From Distichodus sexfasciatus (lineage: Eukaryota; Chordata; Actinopteri; Characiformes; Distichodontidae): a DNA stretch of 64,000 bases. Made by a program: the position numbers and the translations under genes. Under the pieces are notes generated by a model that saw only the letters and a list, made by a program, of their open reading frames with translations, searched no databases and was not told the DNA's origin. Each line of letters starts with the position of its first letter. Positions within the stretch are counted from its first letter, which is position 1. Below are positions 13,201 to 25,083 of this stretch, piece by piece. The stretch covers positions 1,857,557 to 1,921,556 of the forward strand of contig JAVGVS010000043.1 in the NCBI GenBank assembly GCA_032718565.1, written 5' to 3'.

Positions 13201-16200
13201 GACAGGTAAAAATCGAAGGTAAAAGATTCTTCTGAGACATCCATCTTAGGAATCTTAATGCGCTGCGGAGCCACAAACACAAACACAAACCTGACACACA
13301 AGACTAACAAAAGCATGCACAAAGACTGATCTGAAAGAAAAACGTTTACTGGCATATGCATAGCTGCATATGAGAAATGTGTATAAACACTTTTACGATG
13401 TTAAAGAAAACCCAACAGGCTACACGTTGTAACCACACCATGTCATTTTTAAACAATAATAAAACCTTTATCTGAAATATTAGCAAACAATATCGAAAGC
13501 TAAAGTCTTTGTCTAGAATGTGCAACTCTACATGAAATCAGGGATGCACCGATTGCAATTTTCTTGGCCGATTCCGATTACCAAGTTTTTTTGTAAATGC
13601 TGTCTGGGCCTGGTTTGATGCCGATTTTTCCGATACCGGTTTTTTTCCCAGATAACAGAAAATTAGAGCTGCTGCGAGTAGTCGACGACATCGACACAAA
13701 AAAATGGGTTTCAACTTTTTTAATGTAACGTGGTAGTTACTTTCCCAGTTTACTAGTTACTTTTATAAGTGACATATAATAGTAAATACGAACAAAAACC
13801 TAATTTTCTTTAATATAATGCTTTATTTTCGTAACAAATTTTCTTTACAAATTTAAATAAATGAAATGTAACTCGTAAAATGTAACAACTCCTTGTGCAT
13901 CTGTGTTGAACTAGGGACAGACAAGTGGGCAAGGGCAGCCATTGCTTGCGTGCTTATTAAACGTGTAAGACCTAACTATTAAATTATAACTATAAGGTTG
14001 ATAAACTATAACTTGTGTTTAATCTACCTGTCGCCGTTCCTCTTTCTACATCATCTCTGGTTTTTCTGTAAAAACTGTCTGTAGTGTGCAGTCAATCACA
14101 AGACCAGGAGCCATCGGCCAATAGGATTCGCAGGCAGAAGCTGCCAAAACCCCGCCCCCAAAATGCCAAAACCCACCCCCTTTCAAACCGCGCGTGCAGA
14201 AATCTCACTCGAGCAAAAAAGCCTGAACGCACGCGTGGCTGTGCTGCAAGTAATGCGCATGCACAAGATCGGTTTGAAATCGGCAATACGCGATCACCGA
14301 TCAGGCCAAAAATCAGCTGATTCCGATCGCTGGCCGATCGATCGGTGCATCCCTACATGAAATGTGACACTTTTTTCTTAAATCCAGAATGCGAGTGAGA
14401 AAAGGAAATTAAAACCTGAGCCAGGCTACATAACCACAGGCTAATATAATTAGCTTCAGTAGAGCTGACCTCTGTCAAAGAGTTCAAGTCAAAGGTAAAG
14501 CAGAGAAACAGCGAGAGCCAACAAGCACAAGAAGTTCAGAATCGCCCAAGACAACACCGAGACCACCATGAAGAGAGAATTTTGACACGCAAACCTCGTG
14601 GGTTTTCAGAAAAACAAATCATAGTCTCATAGTCGCTGTTATGTTACGTTAAATCAAGAAATGGTCTCAGTTTTTATCACAGTTCCCCAAAATCCCCCCT
14701 GTTCAGAGCATTATGAATTTCCAGACATCCTAAGGTTAGTTAAGAAGTACTAAAATGTCCACTTACCCCTTGAAGTCCTTTGAAATGTATTCTTGGCCGT
14801 GAAGATGGTACATCCTGGAAAAAAGCACAAAGGACCAATGTGTGATTAAGCATCCAAGTCGGCAGATCAGATCTATGAATTATCCAGGGATTCCAACGCT
14901 AGTATGGTCAAGAAAGAGAGAGGTACTACTAGAAATAGTAAGAACAGTGTTTTGCAGAGTTTTCAGAGACATTCTATGGCATAGTACTGTGAAGAACAAT
15001 AAGGTGGAAGGAGGACATATCCATTTGGTATTCATCTGGATATGGAATAAAATATTTGATAAATACTGCATTTTTCTATATTTATTGTTTTCTATTGGTT
15101 ACTCTCTAACATTAGAGAATGGGAAAAAATCTGATCAATTTAAAACACATAAATACTAACATTTTGGGTCATTTTGAGCCAATTTTGACTTATTTTGGCC
15201 TTTCAGGGAGAAAGTGTACACAGGGTGTCACAGCACAGCAACGCGATGTCTTCTAATAAACACTAGCGCATATCAATAAATGGCTACATTGTGAGTAGAA
15301 CTGTGTCGTTTTTTTGTTTTTTGTTATTTATCAGCTAAAATATGAGTTTTGTCAGTAATAAAAGGGGAGATTTAACTGAACTGGAACGTTCCATGTGAGA
15401 GCTGCGAGCGCTCAAACACAGTTTGTGTGTTTACACAGCTGATCAGCGAGCCTGCATAATCAAAATTCTAATAAGAAGGCTATCAAAGTGGGCTATCCAA
15501 AATTTCTACACCTTGCTTACTTATATCAATTTGTAGACAGTAAGTTCGCAATGTGTAGAGTTATGTGATTTTATTATCAGAGTGCCTCGATCATATGAAT
15601 TTCATGAAAGCACATATAAACTAAAAGAAGGAAGGAAAAGCGTGGCACTTCTATCCATTCATAGCTTTCTCTCAAATACCACCTGCAAGTGCTTTCAGTT
15701 ATTTGCAAATGACACTATGAAGACTTCTTCTCTGCAGAGACTTGTACAACCAGATCTGTTTCACATTCCCCAACCCCCAAACACGGTCTTACGCCACACA
15801 TCCACACAGTGATCACATTACAGATGAGAGGGAGAACCAGGCCCAGACAGCCTTCTCATGACTGCTAAATGACCACATAAGTGCAAGGGCGATGTGAGAG
15901 ACACACATCCAGTAAAGATAGCCAGCACAGGTTCAGAAGACTGCTGTCTCTGCCTTAACTTGGCTGTGTACTTAGGTGAGCTTGTACTGAAAAGTTTTTT
16001 GCTCTCTCATCATTAGATGCTCAGCTCAATATTCGTTTGCTGAGCTTCACACATTCCTCCTTTTTTGGCCTCTAGCAGTGTGTCTGGTGACCATATCTGC
16101 AGAAAGATTAATAATGATTAACGTTTGTCAAAATCCAAAACAGCAGTGACAGAATTCGGGACCGACTGAATTGTGCTTGAGGTAACAGGAGAAATTAACA

Positions 16201-19176
16201 GAGAGAACTACTATATTCTAAATATACAATACAGCTCTAACAGCACAAGAACTATACTCATTCAGGAAAATGATAGTATACCTGAAAATTGATCTGATGG
16301 AAGACTCAATATACAACCATTACGATACTGAGATCCGACACATACTACAAACAAAATCATCTCATTTGATTGACCTCCGACATTTAACCTTTCATGCAAT
16401 TTAATGTTTTAACTCCTTATTGGCGAAACAAAATAAAGGTATGAAGGCTTTGGCTGGCCTTATTAATGATTTTGTTGTTCAAGTAACTTGTTAACACTGT
16501 GAGGCCGAAACACTAAACCAAAAGCCTAGTTTTTCCAGAAAAATGCAAGAGTCTGTACAATAAGCCTCTGCCTGGAATATCAGCCATTTCCGTTTGTGCA
16601 AGCCTCCTCACTGCTGTGTGTAAAGCTGGTGGAGGCCAGTATAAGATGAAGTGTGTGTCCACACACACCATGGCCTCGGTGCTGGGCTGGTCATTTCCGT
16701 TTGGGGCTCGAATATCATCTCAGCGGCTGAACTCCGCTCACGGTCCAGAATAGGCTTGCGGTGGCTTTAAGTCAAACACTGCCTCGTAAGCACTTTGAAC
16801 ACTGCGTTAGCGCTTTAACACATTCACACAATGCCACTCTTTTCTGAGGCCACCAAATTTGTCCCCGTTAAAGTTCATGGGTGAAAAGAGTACTAAAAAT
16901 CTGTACTGAGAAGTACCGTTACATTACTAAAATGTAGACTAAGCAAAACTACCAGCGTTAAAATGCTTCAGTAAACATTTAAAGTAGTCTTCTCAAAAAA
17001 TTATGTATTAGTTGCCATTTAACTGTTAACATATAATGTATTATACATTAAAAACAGACGTTCCAGATAAATGAAATGATAGATAAATATCTCATCCCTT
17101 CACTGCTATAAACACCAAAGGAAAAAAGAATTTAATTATTCAAAAAGAGTATACATTTAAACTACTATTAAACCTAGTGATGCCATGGTAATTTACAGGC
17201 TACTGAGTAAAAAATTACAATCTAGTAGCAAAACAAACTTCACACTGTTAAATGCGGCCAAGTAATATTAAAGTCACTAGAAAATTACTTGAAGTACCTC
17301 ATAAAAAGAATTAAATACAGTAACATCAGTAGTTGTAGTTTATTACTCTTTGTGCCGGCTATTAAAGTACATAGCAATAAGGATTAATGTGAACTTTGTA
17401 TCACCTCTCAATTCTGTGCCAAATTGACCACCTATTAGCTGAAAGAGAAGGACGACACGGCTAACTGAGCTGACCTGCAGTATTCAGGCATATGGTTTAG
17501 TGCTGCCCAATACAGGAAAAAAAAAATGAATTGCACATACATATATACACACTATCATTATTGGAAACACTCACACATTCTAGAATGATTAGGTGATTTG
17601 TAGTAAAAGTCCATCATTACCATAAAGAAAAGCATATATATTAAAAGTGGAAATAAAAAAACAAAACAAACCCCACTAAAGACTGAACTGTCCATTCCTA
17701 AACATTATCCTAAAACCCTTACACTGGAGAAAATTATCAACCAGCTGTCTCTTCTAACCATGGATTGTGCAGTCCTAGTTGTGTCAGACTATAATAGCTA
17801 ACATTCGCTGGTGAAATAAACATTTTTGACTAGCCTAAAAAGTCTAAATACTAGATGAATAACTAGAGCTTACCTTAATCTTGCATTAGATTAACCAGTT
17901 AACTTAATTAAGGGCAAATATCTAACAGGCATAAAACAATGTGCCTTAAACAAATATGTATTTATACCTAAGCAAAACATAGAAAGTGTGTTAGATTCCA
18001 ATTACATTCATCCTTTTACAACAGGCAATTCCTGCAGTTAACTGATTAGTGTTTGTCACACAATAACTTGCTGTTTAAGTTAGCATTTTCTCTAAGGCAC
18101 TTTATTTGGCAACATTTATTACAATTTATTTGCACAGTGTTAGGAGTGCGCTAGGTTTACATTTCACTATGTGTACCTGTAGAACTATGTATGTGGTAAA
18201 GAAAAATCTTGAATCTTGTTAACCTGCCAGCTGACGATTTGAAAAGAAAAAAAAAAAAAAAAAGATTGGGAAAACGGCCAACTCAGGCTCTGGAAATTCT
18301 ACAAACCACAAATTGTGCAAGTCGCTTAAAGGATGAGAGGGTAAAGCCCACAGTTCTTTATAAGCAGGCGATTTAGTTGTAATATGACTACAGTTCTTAC
18401 TAACGTTCTTAGGTTTTTATTTTGTTTTGTTTTTTTAATCCGAGCTAATACTTTTTCCTTTGCTTAGTTTATCGCTGGTAGTCAAAACTTGATCTAACTT
18501 CGCTATTTCAGTTGGTTAGGAGCTGAATTCAAAGTCTCTCGACAAGATGTTTTACTAAACTACAGCTGACAACCAACAACGCTACGTGACAAACCTGACA
18601 CATTAGCAAGGAAGCTAGATACCAGATAAAACCAGCTGACAAAGTTTTCTTCGTAAATGAGCGTAAGAGAATTGTCATTGCTTTCCGCGTAATTAACAAT
18701 CACCGGCATTTTTTACGGCGTGACTTTAAACCAACTAATCTAAAATCTAAATTAAAACCTCTGTCAGTATAAGATCTGCAGAGTTGGCACTCATACAAAC
18801 TCAGTGTTGACTTAGTAGCCTGGACTTTTTAACCCTGTCACAAAAGCTCTTATCGCTTTTTAAAAGGACATTATCATTACTGCTGACACATTTTAATATA
18901 TAGAACATTTATATGTAGTGCCAAAACTGATTATTTTTTTCTGAGCTGTTCTTATATTAGCTCAACCAAAATTGCGTGGCACTGCTTCCTCTTCTTCAGC
19001 TCTCAGAAGTTTATTCATGACGAACTGCTTTTTCTCATCCAACTCACCTTAAAGTTTTGATAGTTTTCCAGCGCTCTTATGGCTGTCTCGGTGAGTTTTA
19101 CGTGGAAAATGGAGATTCTGTCGTCGTTTCGGCCACAATTTAGTCCATACCGCCCATCCTCGGAGAGAGCGGCCAT
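4282..19176 (-). CDS. ell2: ell2, RNA polymerase II elongation factor ELL2 (12 coding exons)
   Basis: ELL-family proteins suppress Pol II pausing and work in the super elongation complex in the nucleus. Coding exons (minus strand, 5' to 3'): 19176-19048, 14814-14767, 13262-13144, 13058-12895, 9826-9564, 7580-7456, 6598-6541, 6438-5880, 5683-5623, 5422-5251, 4565-4521, 4398-4282. Phases join throughout and give 619 aa; human ELL2 is about 640. The N-terminal ELL domain starts MAALSEDGRYGLNCGR and includes FYLSNVSKDSPQGSF and VQDKITVC. Exon 8 (about residues 302-488) is low-complexity, with SNSPSTPEGRGTQDLP, a stretch I recall from ELL2 rather than ELL, and a Lys/Arg-rich KKHKKHKNKE. The C-terminal occludin/ELL domain (about 489-619) has YKDDFNAEYEEYR and RCEYLHNKLAHIKRL. 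The start at 19176 has A at -3 and G at +4. All introns look GT-AG except intron 4, where only a GC donor keeps frame. The 3' UTR probably runs below 4282; an AATAAA on the minus strand lies near 1475. Confidence 0.96.
5138..5162. repeat. Short telomere-like repeat (three CCCTAA units), ell2 intron 10
   Basis: The plus strand reads CTAACCCTAACCCTAACCCC. It lies in the intron just 3' of exon 10 of ell2. It is too short to be a former chromosome end and is probably a microsatellite-like insertion. Confidence 0.8.
8385..8762. mobile_element. Probable MITE-like dispersed repeat in ell2 intron 5
   Basis: The left end has GCGGGCCACATCCGGCCC and the right end has CATGTGGCCCCTTGGGAAAA. This pairing is familiar from a dispersed fish repeat. 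I could not define target duplications or exact ends, and no coding frame is present. Confidence 0.4.
8975..9215. repeat. Possible decayed DNA-transposon fragment, ell2 intron 5
   Basis: The segment carries CTACGATACATTTCC, TTTCGATTCAATTC and other GATT/GATA-rich words typical of the interior of hAT-type MITEs. Ends and family are unclear. Confidence 0.25.
10640..10790. repeat. Possible hAT-type element fragment, ell2 intron 4
   Basis: The sequence AGAGACGCACGATAAGGG followed by ATTGGCCGATGCAGACATCC and CTGCCGACACCGG resembles the terminal part of a fish hAT element rich in GGCCGAT. Only one end is visible. Confidence 0.35.
12540..12735 (+). mobile_element. tRNA-derived SINE copy in ell2 intron 4
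   Basis: The stretch resembles a common fish SINE: a degenerate tRNA-like head (CGGAAGGTCGCTGGTTTAAA, a B-box-like segment), then GAGCAAGGTACCATCCCCAA and GGGCGCTGCC, and a tail with GGATCAAATGCAGAGGTCAC and TTGTGTTGTATACAA. It lies inside the intron with the GC donor. A related tail fragment (GAATGCAGAGGTCACATTTT) occurs near 60606. Family naming would need a repeat library. Confidence 0.6.
13539..14355. mobile_element. Non-autonomous hAT-type MITE in ell2 intron 2
   Basis: The 817-bp element has terminal inverted repeats: it begins CAGGGATGCACCGAT and ends ATCGGTGCATCCCTA. Identical 8-bp flanks CATGAAAT at 13531-13538 and 14356-14363 are the target-site duplication; 8 bp is the length typical of hAT transposons. 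The subterminal regions contain repeated GCCGAT and CCGAT motifs. No transposase frame is present, so it was mobilised in trans. The intact duplication suggests fairly recent insertion. Confidence 0.88.
16880..17350. repeat. Degenerate dispersed repeat rich in AAGTA/TTACTT motifs, ell2 intron 1
   Basis: The stretch repeats AGTACT, AAGTACC, AAAATTACTTGAAGTACC and similar motifs. These resemble the ends of a common fish MITE whose sequence is full of TACTTAAGTA-like words. A clearer fragment of a similar type is at about 1085-1190. No termini could be set. Confidence 0.35.
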
Positions 19177-19343
19177 CTTTAGCAGCCTGCCACCATAGTC
19201 CCTCTGTAGCGGCTTATAGAGAAGGACTCTGCTACACTTGTGCGTTCCAAATCGCACACTAGCGCCCTAAAGAGTACGCCAATGCCGCCGTTTCAACACT
19301 CTTTAGAACAGTAGTGCGCGGATTGGGACGTAGCTTTGTAGGG
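19177..19343 (-). promoter_or_regulatory. Putative ell2 5' UTR and proximal promoter
   Basis: This lies immediately upstream of the ell2 start codon. It is richer in CpG than the surrounding introns (for example GCGCACTAC and CGGCGGCATTGG on the minus strand). No TATA box is seen. The exact transcription start cannot be set from sequence. Confidence 0.4.
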
Positions 19344-19394
19344 AATGAAGGTGGAGTTGAACCCATTTTCTTGCTGCATTATTTTTGCCTACAT

Positions 19395-19456
<62 letters not shown>

Positions 19457-19500
19457 CAAAAATAATGCAGCAAGAAAATGGGTTCAACTCCACCTTCATT
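19344..19500. repeat. Perfect 47-bp inverted repeat around a (TA)n core
   Basis: The left arm (19344-19390, beginning AATGAAGGTGGAGTTGAACC) is exactly the reverse complement of the right arm (19454-19500). The 63-bp spacer between them is almost entirely alternating T and A. The DNA could extrude as a cruciform. It is followed by ATAC/ATAC and TG repeats to about 19560. It lies 168 bp from the ell2 start codon, on the promoter side. Confidence 0.95.
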
Positions 19501-19560
19501 ACATACATACATACATATATATGTGTGTGTGTGTGTTCGTGTTTGTCTGTGTGTGTGTAC

Positions 19561-22200
19561 TGTGCATTCGTGTGTCTATTAATGCAAAACATATTATGTC
19601 TCTATGCCTTAAATCTATTCCATGCAATTTTCAATTTTGATCTAGTATTAAACATGCAGAATTTTTTAACTATGTTAGAGGGGTTAATTGCTCATCCACA
19701 TGTGAGATTTTTTGTTTAGCAAGTCTTTTCAGATACCACTACACATATATTCTAACAGTTTTACTGAGACAAAACACATGACTATGGTACATGACTATGA
19801 GAGTGAGAGGTTGTTTTTCCTGCTTTCATATAGGACAAGATTAGGCTGAACCCTCAGGCAATTCATTACATGCACACCTGTGCTATCTCATGGAGTCAGT
19901 CCTGGTGTCAGTGTGATTACGCAGAGTGTTTTGGTGTGGTAAAGTGAATGGTCACAGACTGGGTGTGGGGACGACTGGGTGAATCCACAAGATTAGGCCC
20001 ATTTTGCTATAAACCTGCCACACCTTAAATGTAAACTTTGAAATTGCTATGTACGCATGAAGAGGTGTTAAAAACAAATGCATGTTCATTTGTTTAGAGA
20101 CTTAACACAGGATTAATGAGAAGAGTTCTATCTCTTCTTAATGTGTTGTAGTTTTAGACGAGATTCCTGAATGCAAAGGCCCGAGCTGAGAAATACCAGT
20201 ACTCCACACCGTTGTCAGTTTTGTCAGTTCTCTACTTAATGAAGATTTTCTTGATTTTTTAAAAAATATCCAAATAAATATGTAATATTCAGAAGCAAAA
20301 GTAAATTGCTTATAGTTTTAATGTAGATGATTTATAAGAAATTTAAATGTTACAATCTGAATCAAGAATATGATTCACTGTAAAAAGGAGAAATGGATTT
20401 AATTTACAAATTAGTCTTTTAACTTTTTGTAGATAGATGCACAGACGGCTTTCATGTGTACCCATTACTGTAGATGCAAAAACAAAACCTGACTTCTGAT
20501 TGCAACCTTAAGACCAACTATTTGCAAAGTAGTAAGAGGTTTTGATTAGATTACTTGCAGTTATCACAACAATGCGAAGTCTTACATTTGATGACATTTC
20601 ATTCTTGTGAACTCCTCTGTTGACACAAGTGCTCATTGTATCAGTGTTGTTCATTGTTAGATCAACCCAGAGCAAATTTCTCCTGCCTTTCACAAAGCTC
20701 CTGCACAATATCAAAAAACAAGATCTATCATATCACCTAGTCGTGTGATTGTTTGACAATGGCTGATGTCTGCGTAGATTTTAAAGATTTAATGCATGTT
20801 ATTGGTGCCCCTATAGTTCTTTTAAAATAAATGCCTAAATGCCAGTGTAATGCAAGGCTACGAAGTTCCTTGTATCTTTAAGGTTGTTTTACATATATGT
20901 TTAGTCTCGTTAGACTTTTTAGATTTAGAATTTCAAAAATGGTGAGTCTCAAAATTGGTGATAAAAAGACAAGAGTGAATCCCCATTATAAGCATTATTC
21001 ACATTGTGAAAGGCACATTCATTGGATATGCCAATTGTTGCACTTAACATTGTTCTCTGACCACAACAATATTATTTATTAAATTTAGATAGTGAGCTAG
21101 CCAGTTGTTTTGAAATGAATTAACTGAAAAGTGAAGAGGCGTCTTTTCTGCGGACTGAAAATAAACCTGCAAGAAATATTGTTTTTAAAATAACCTCTAC
21201 ATTTAGTTAATTAGGTGCAGATTGCTTTAAAATGGTATTTTAAATAGTTCTTTTAAAAAATACACAGTTTGAAACGAACAGTCTTGTTAATCTGTCTCGA
21301 TGTAGTGGTCTTAATGCTTTGGTTACAGTGTTCATTATAAACTGAAAACACATTAATTGGACATGAGAAAAAACAAAGAAGCTGAGAAGGAAGCACCTGG
21401 TAAGAAAACGTGCTGGGCAAGTCTGGGAGAGGTAGGAAAAAGTGATAAAAATAGAACAAGATAGCACTCATGCTGGTAAACAATTGACTTTCCTCTGGTG
21501 AAATTAAGCAACCTACAACTGAAACATGAAATCTGATGGATGACAAGAAAGATGAGCCCCAGCTCATCACACAGTCAATATATATCAAATACTGTTTGCA
21601 GAGAGTGCAGTGACTTCATACACTTCCCAAAGCACCGTGTGTCACGAATGTCTGTTTCTCATTGGAGTCAAGATGTGCTGTGCTTGTTTAGCTGAGGGGC
21701 AGAGGCAGAGCTATACTTTCCTTTCTACTGCCCTTTCCTGGGATTTCTAAAGACCTTGAAATGGCAGGATTCTGAGCATGTTTCTGACCAGCAGGACCGG
21801 TCAGGGAGGTTCCAGCTGCTGCATCAGGCTCTTTTTTATCAGAGGAAAACACACAAATGTTTGTTTCATATCTTTTTAACAGACGCAGATGGCATGGCTG
21901 GCCACTTGTTTAGCTGATGAGTTTTTCCCTGTTTAAAGTCTTACAATTTCACAATTTCCAGTAGCTGTTTAATGCATTGGAATAGTTTAGCATTAGTAGC
22001 CATATCATAACATGTATTATCATAAAGTTATTACATGTGGCAGTTATCGGATACTGAGGATTAAATAAAATATAAAACTGATATTAGTAAAAAAGTACAT
22101 TAAAAATCAGTCTATGTATTTTCACATGAACAGTTCATAGCATAATATAACAATAGAACAAAAAATATCTTGCTGTCTGTTCTCCCTTTGTTACTGGGGG
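19561..22200. other. Intergenic, ell2 promoter side to GLT6 relic: nothing recognised
   Basis: The stretch is AT-rich. The open frames have no protein character or plausible splice structure, and no clear repeat family was recognised. The region separates the ell2 5' end from the 3' end of the broken glycosyltransferase. Confidence 0.5.
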
Positions 22201-23098
22201 TCAGGGGGGTTTTGTGCTTCTGCTATGTGTTTTTTTCAGCAAACATTTATCTCCATTAAACATGTGCCTGTTGGATAAGCATTGCCTGCCTATAGAGCAA
22301 AGTCTCTGAGCTGGAACTTGACGAGCTTGGGGTGACTCCCACCAGCTGTACTCAGGTGAGAGGACGCATGTGGGCCTGTGGTTGATCAAATAACGGTTTA
22401 GGTAGCTCTCCTCCAACTCCTCGGCTTGAACCCCATTCTCATGGTCTTGCAGCATGAGCAATGAGCAGGCCTGGGTCATGGTCAACACCTCTGAGCAAAG
22501 ACCTATAGAATCTAGACGTAGTAATCACCTTCTCCTTCTGCTACATAAGCCATCGAGTCTGAATTCTTTTCATAGGGAAAGGATAACAGAGGTTTTCCAT
22601 AGAACTCTGGATGTACAGTGGCTGTTAACCGTCCCAGAATCTCTGTGCCCACTGGGTTCGTAAACTCCTGATCAGCATCAATGCAGTAGACGTAGTCCAC
22701 CTCCAAATGAATCTGGTTTCTAATGACAGATGCCAGCAGACTCATGCGCCTCAAGCCTAACCTATCCCAGCCAGGCAACTCAGCCACAGGATGACCCCTC
22801 AGCTCCCTGTTGGGGCCCAACTTGGGAGGAGGATCTATCTCATTTGGCCTGTCAGTCAGAATGTAATAAGTAACGTAGAAGTTGAGCAGGAAGTGGAGCT
22901 CGGCAGATGAGAGAAGGGGACGCATGAAGCGGTTGTAGTTCCCCACTGCTAGCACTGCCAGTCCAGTACGGAAACTGTTTTGGGAAAACTTGTCTCTGCG
23001 CCAAGACGCTGACTCACACCATTCCCTCTAAACCAGAGGTGCACCCCAAGATGTCATCGCAGGAAGCTCATTATTTTCTAATTCCCTCTGTCCCACAT
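22201..23098 (-). pseudogene. GLT6-family (ABO/GBGT1-like) glycosyltransferase pseudogene, catalytic exon
   Basis: GLT6 enzymes are Golgi type II membrane proteins that add alpha-1,3 Gal or GalNAc to glycans. The minus-strand reading shows the family's order of motifs: SWGAPLV near the start, then GLAVLAVGNYNRF, YYILTDRP, LGPNRELRG, PVAELPGWDRLGLRRMSLLA and VDYVYCIDADQEFTNPVG. The last contains the metal-binding DxD as DAD. Then follow ATVHPEFYGKPLLSFPYEK, EGDYY, LTMTQACSLLM, ESYLNRYLINHRPT and VLSPEYSWWES. Two lesions are visible: TAG at 23030-23028, where the family has the Trp of VWEG, and a net loss of about 4 bases near 22505-22515, after EGDYY, that shifts frame. A likely 3' splice acceptor precedes 23098; the upstream cytoplasmic and transmembrane exons were not found. 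An allele or assembly error is possible, but two lesions favour a true pseudogene. Confidence 0.85.
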
Positions 23099-25009
23099 CT
23101 GACGCAAGGGGCATGGAGATAGATTACCACATCTTTTTTCTCCTTAAAAGCTCCGAAGAAAAAGATTGTAATTTGGAGGATCAATCATGAATGAGAGTGA
23201 CCAAGCAGCCTTTTTCAAATCCCAATCAATGTGAATTATTTTGAAAATGATGCAAATGATTGGTCTGATGCAGATTATTTATGCTTTTTGTCAAGGTATG
23301 CATTAGGTCCCAAAATGAAAGTTTGAGTAGCTTAAAATAAAAGAGTATTGAGTATAAAATAAAGAGACATTACAAAAGGACTGTAATTTACAAATCAGTC
23401 CAGTTAGAAAAAATACACACAGCAACAGCAGCAGCTTCCGACTACCACAATAAAACCCTGTGGAGATCAGGCATTATATTATATATGCTTCTATAGAGAA
23501 AGAGCCTTTATATTTCCATTAGTAAATTCCATCAGAAGAGATTTTTTTGCTGTATTACATAGACTATGTGCTTACCACTCTGGCAAATAACTGAAATTAG
23601 TCAAACGATCATTGAAAATAATTTTTTAACTGCAATCAGCTGAATTTGCTAATATGAAGTTGATTATATTGCTCACCATTTCATTAATTTCCATCATTTC
23701 TAGCAGTGAACTACAAAAATATTATCAACTAGACTATGCTGTTGAACTGATATTTATATACAGACTTTTTTAAATTTAGACTACTATGTGTCTTTATATT
23801 GTTCTAAAACAAACTCCTAAATATTCTGTCTCTGAAAATTCGAAGAATGCACATAAAAAAAAATTCCCTGATGGGAAGTGAGAAATCTGGGTATGTTCCT
23901 GTCGCAAGTTCTAAAACCTTATTAGAGTCTCAGAGTAAAACAAAATAAGACAAATTTTCTAATGATTGCAGTTAAATGCAAACTAGGTCAACATGGTTTT
24001 AATTTGGGAGTGAAAGAAATAAGAGAGAGAGAGCAAAGAAGCAAAATCTCACTGACCTGTGGGTAATCTGAAGAATGTGAACAGTGCCATATCTCTCTCT
24101 GTCTTCTCAGCTCTCTTTTCACCTCTATTCTCTTAATCTTCGTTAGCGGCTATCAAATCCCTTAATTTTAATCCAGACAGTTTCACCGTTCCTTCTCTCA
24201 TGTTTTCCTCCTCTCGCTAATCTTTCGGTTCATACTTGTCTTTTGCCTTTCTCACTCTACTCCTTTTCTCCTCTTTTCCTAATCCGTGAGGCTCAGGAAT
24301 CTGTTCCACTGGCTGTAACCCAAAAGCAGCCAGATGTGAAGAGTATTGTGGCTGTAGAAAAAAGAAGAGCACATACCAGAGAGAAAGGAGAAAGAACCAG
24401 AAAAATGATGGCTAGATCATGCTTGGAAGTATGCCGATCTTTCTTTTGTCTTGTGATGCAACACTTCAATGGACAGTATACTGAGGGATAAATGAGAATA
24501 ATTACTGCACTTATAATCTAAAACAATTATAAGAGTTTTGCAGTTTACATCCAAGGTGTGTGTTCCTGTCTTTACCACACGATGGCAATATAACCACATC
24601 TGCTGCATCCTGCATTTGGTGCAGCATTCTCACAAGCCAGTGACATTTGAATTATTAGGTGTAGATGATAGAGAAAGCACAGGAAATGTTGGCTTAGATT
24701 GTGTGTGTATTCTGTATAAGATTCTCCAAATACCAAGAGTTAGTAAAAACTGCAGTGGGATGCAGCTTGCAACTTATGAAATGCATTAAGCAGTTTCCAG
24801 AATGTAAAAGCTAATGGGGGGGAAGCTTTTCATGCTGACTTTTAATATTTAGTATTTTTAATTTGTTATATACCTATTTCTCCCTCTTATATATATTTTC
24901 TTTTATGTTTAAATGTCTTTTTATTTATTTATTTTATCTTCCTCTGTCTACGTTTTTTTTTCTGCCTTGCACTTATTTATATCTATAGGTAAAATTATAA
25001 TTATAATTA

Positions 25010-25043
<34 letters not shown>

Positions 25044-25049
25044 TACACA

Positions 25050-25083
<34 letters not shown>

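Noticed and set aside
19303..19592. Tyr-Ile repeat frames on both strands.
   Set aside because: They are translations of the (TA)n core and arms of the inverted repeat.
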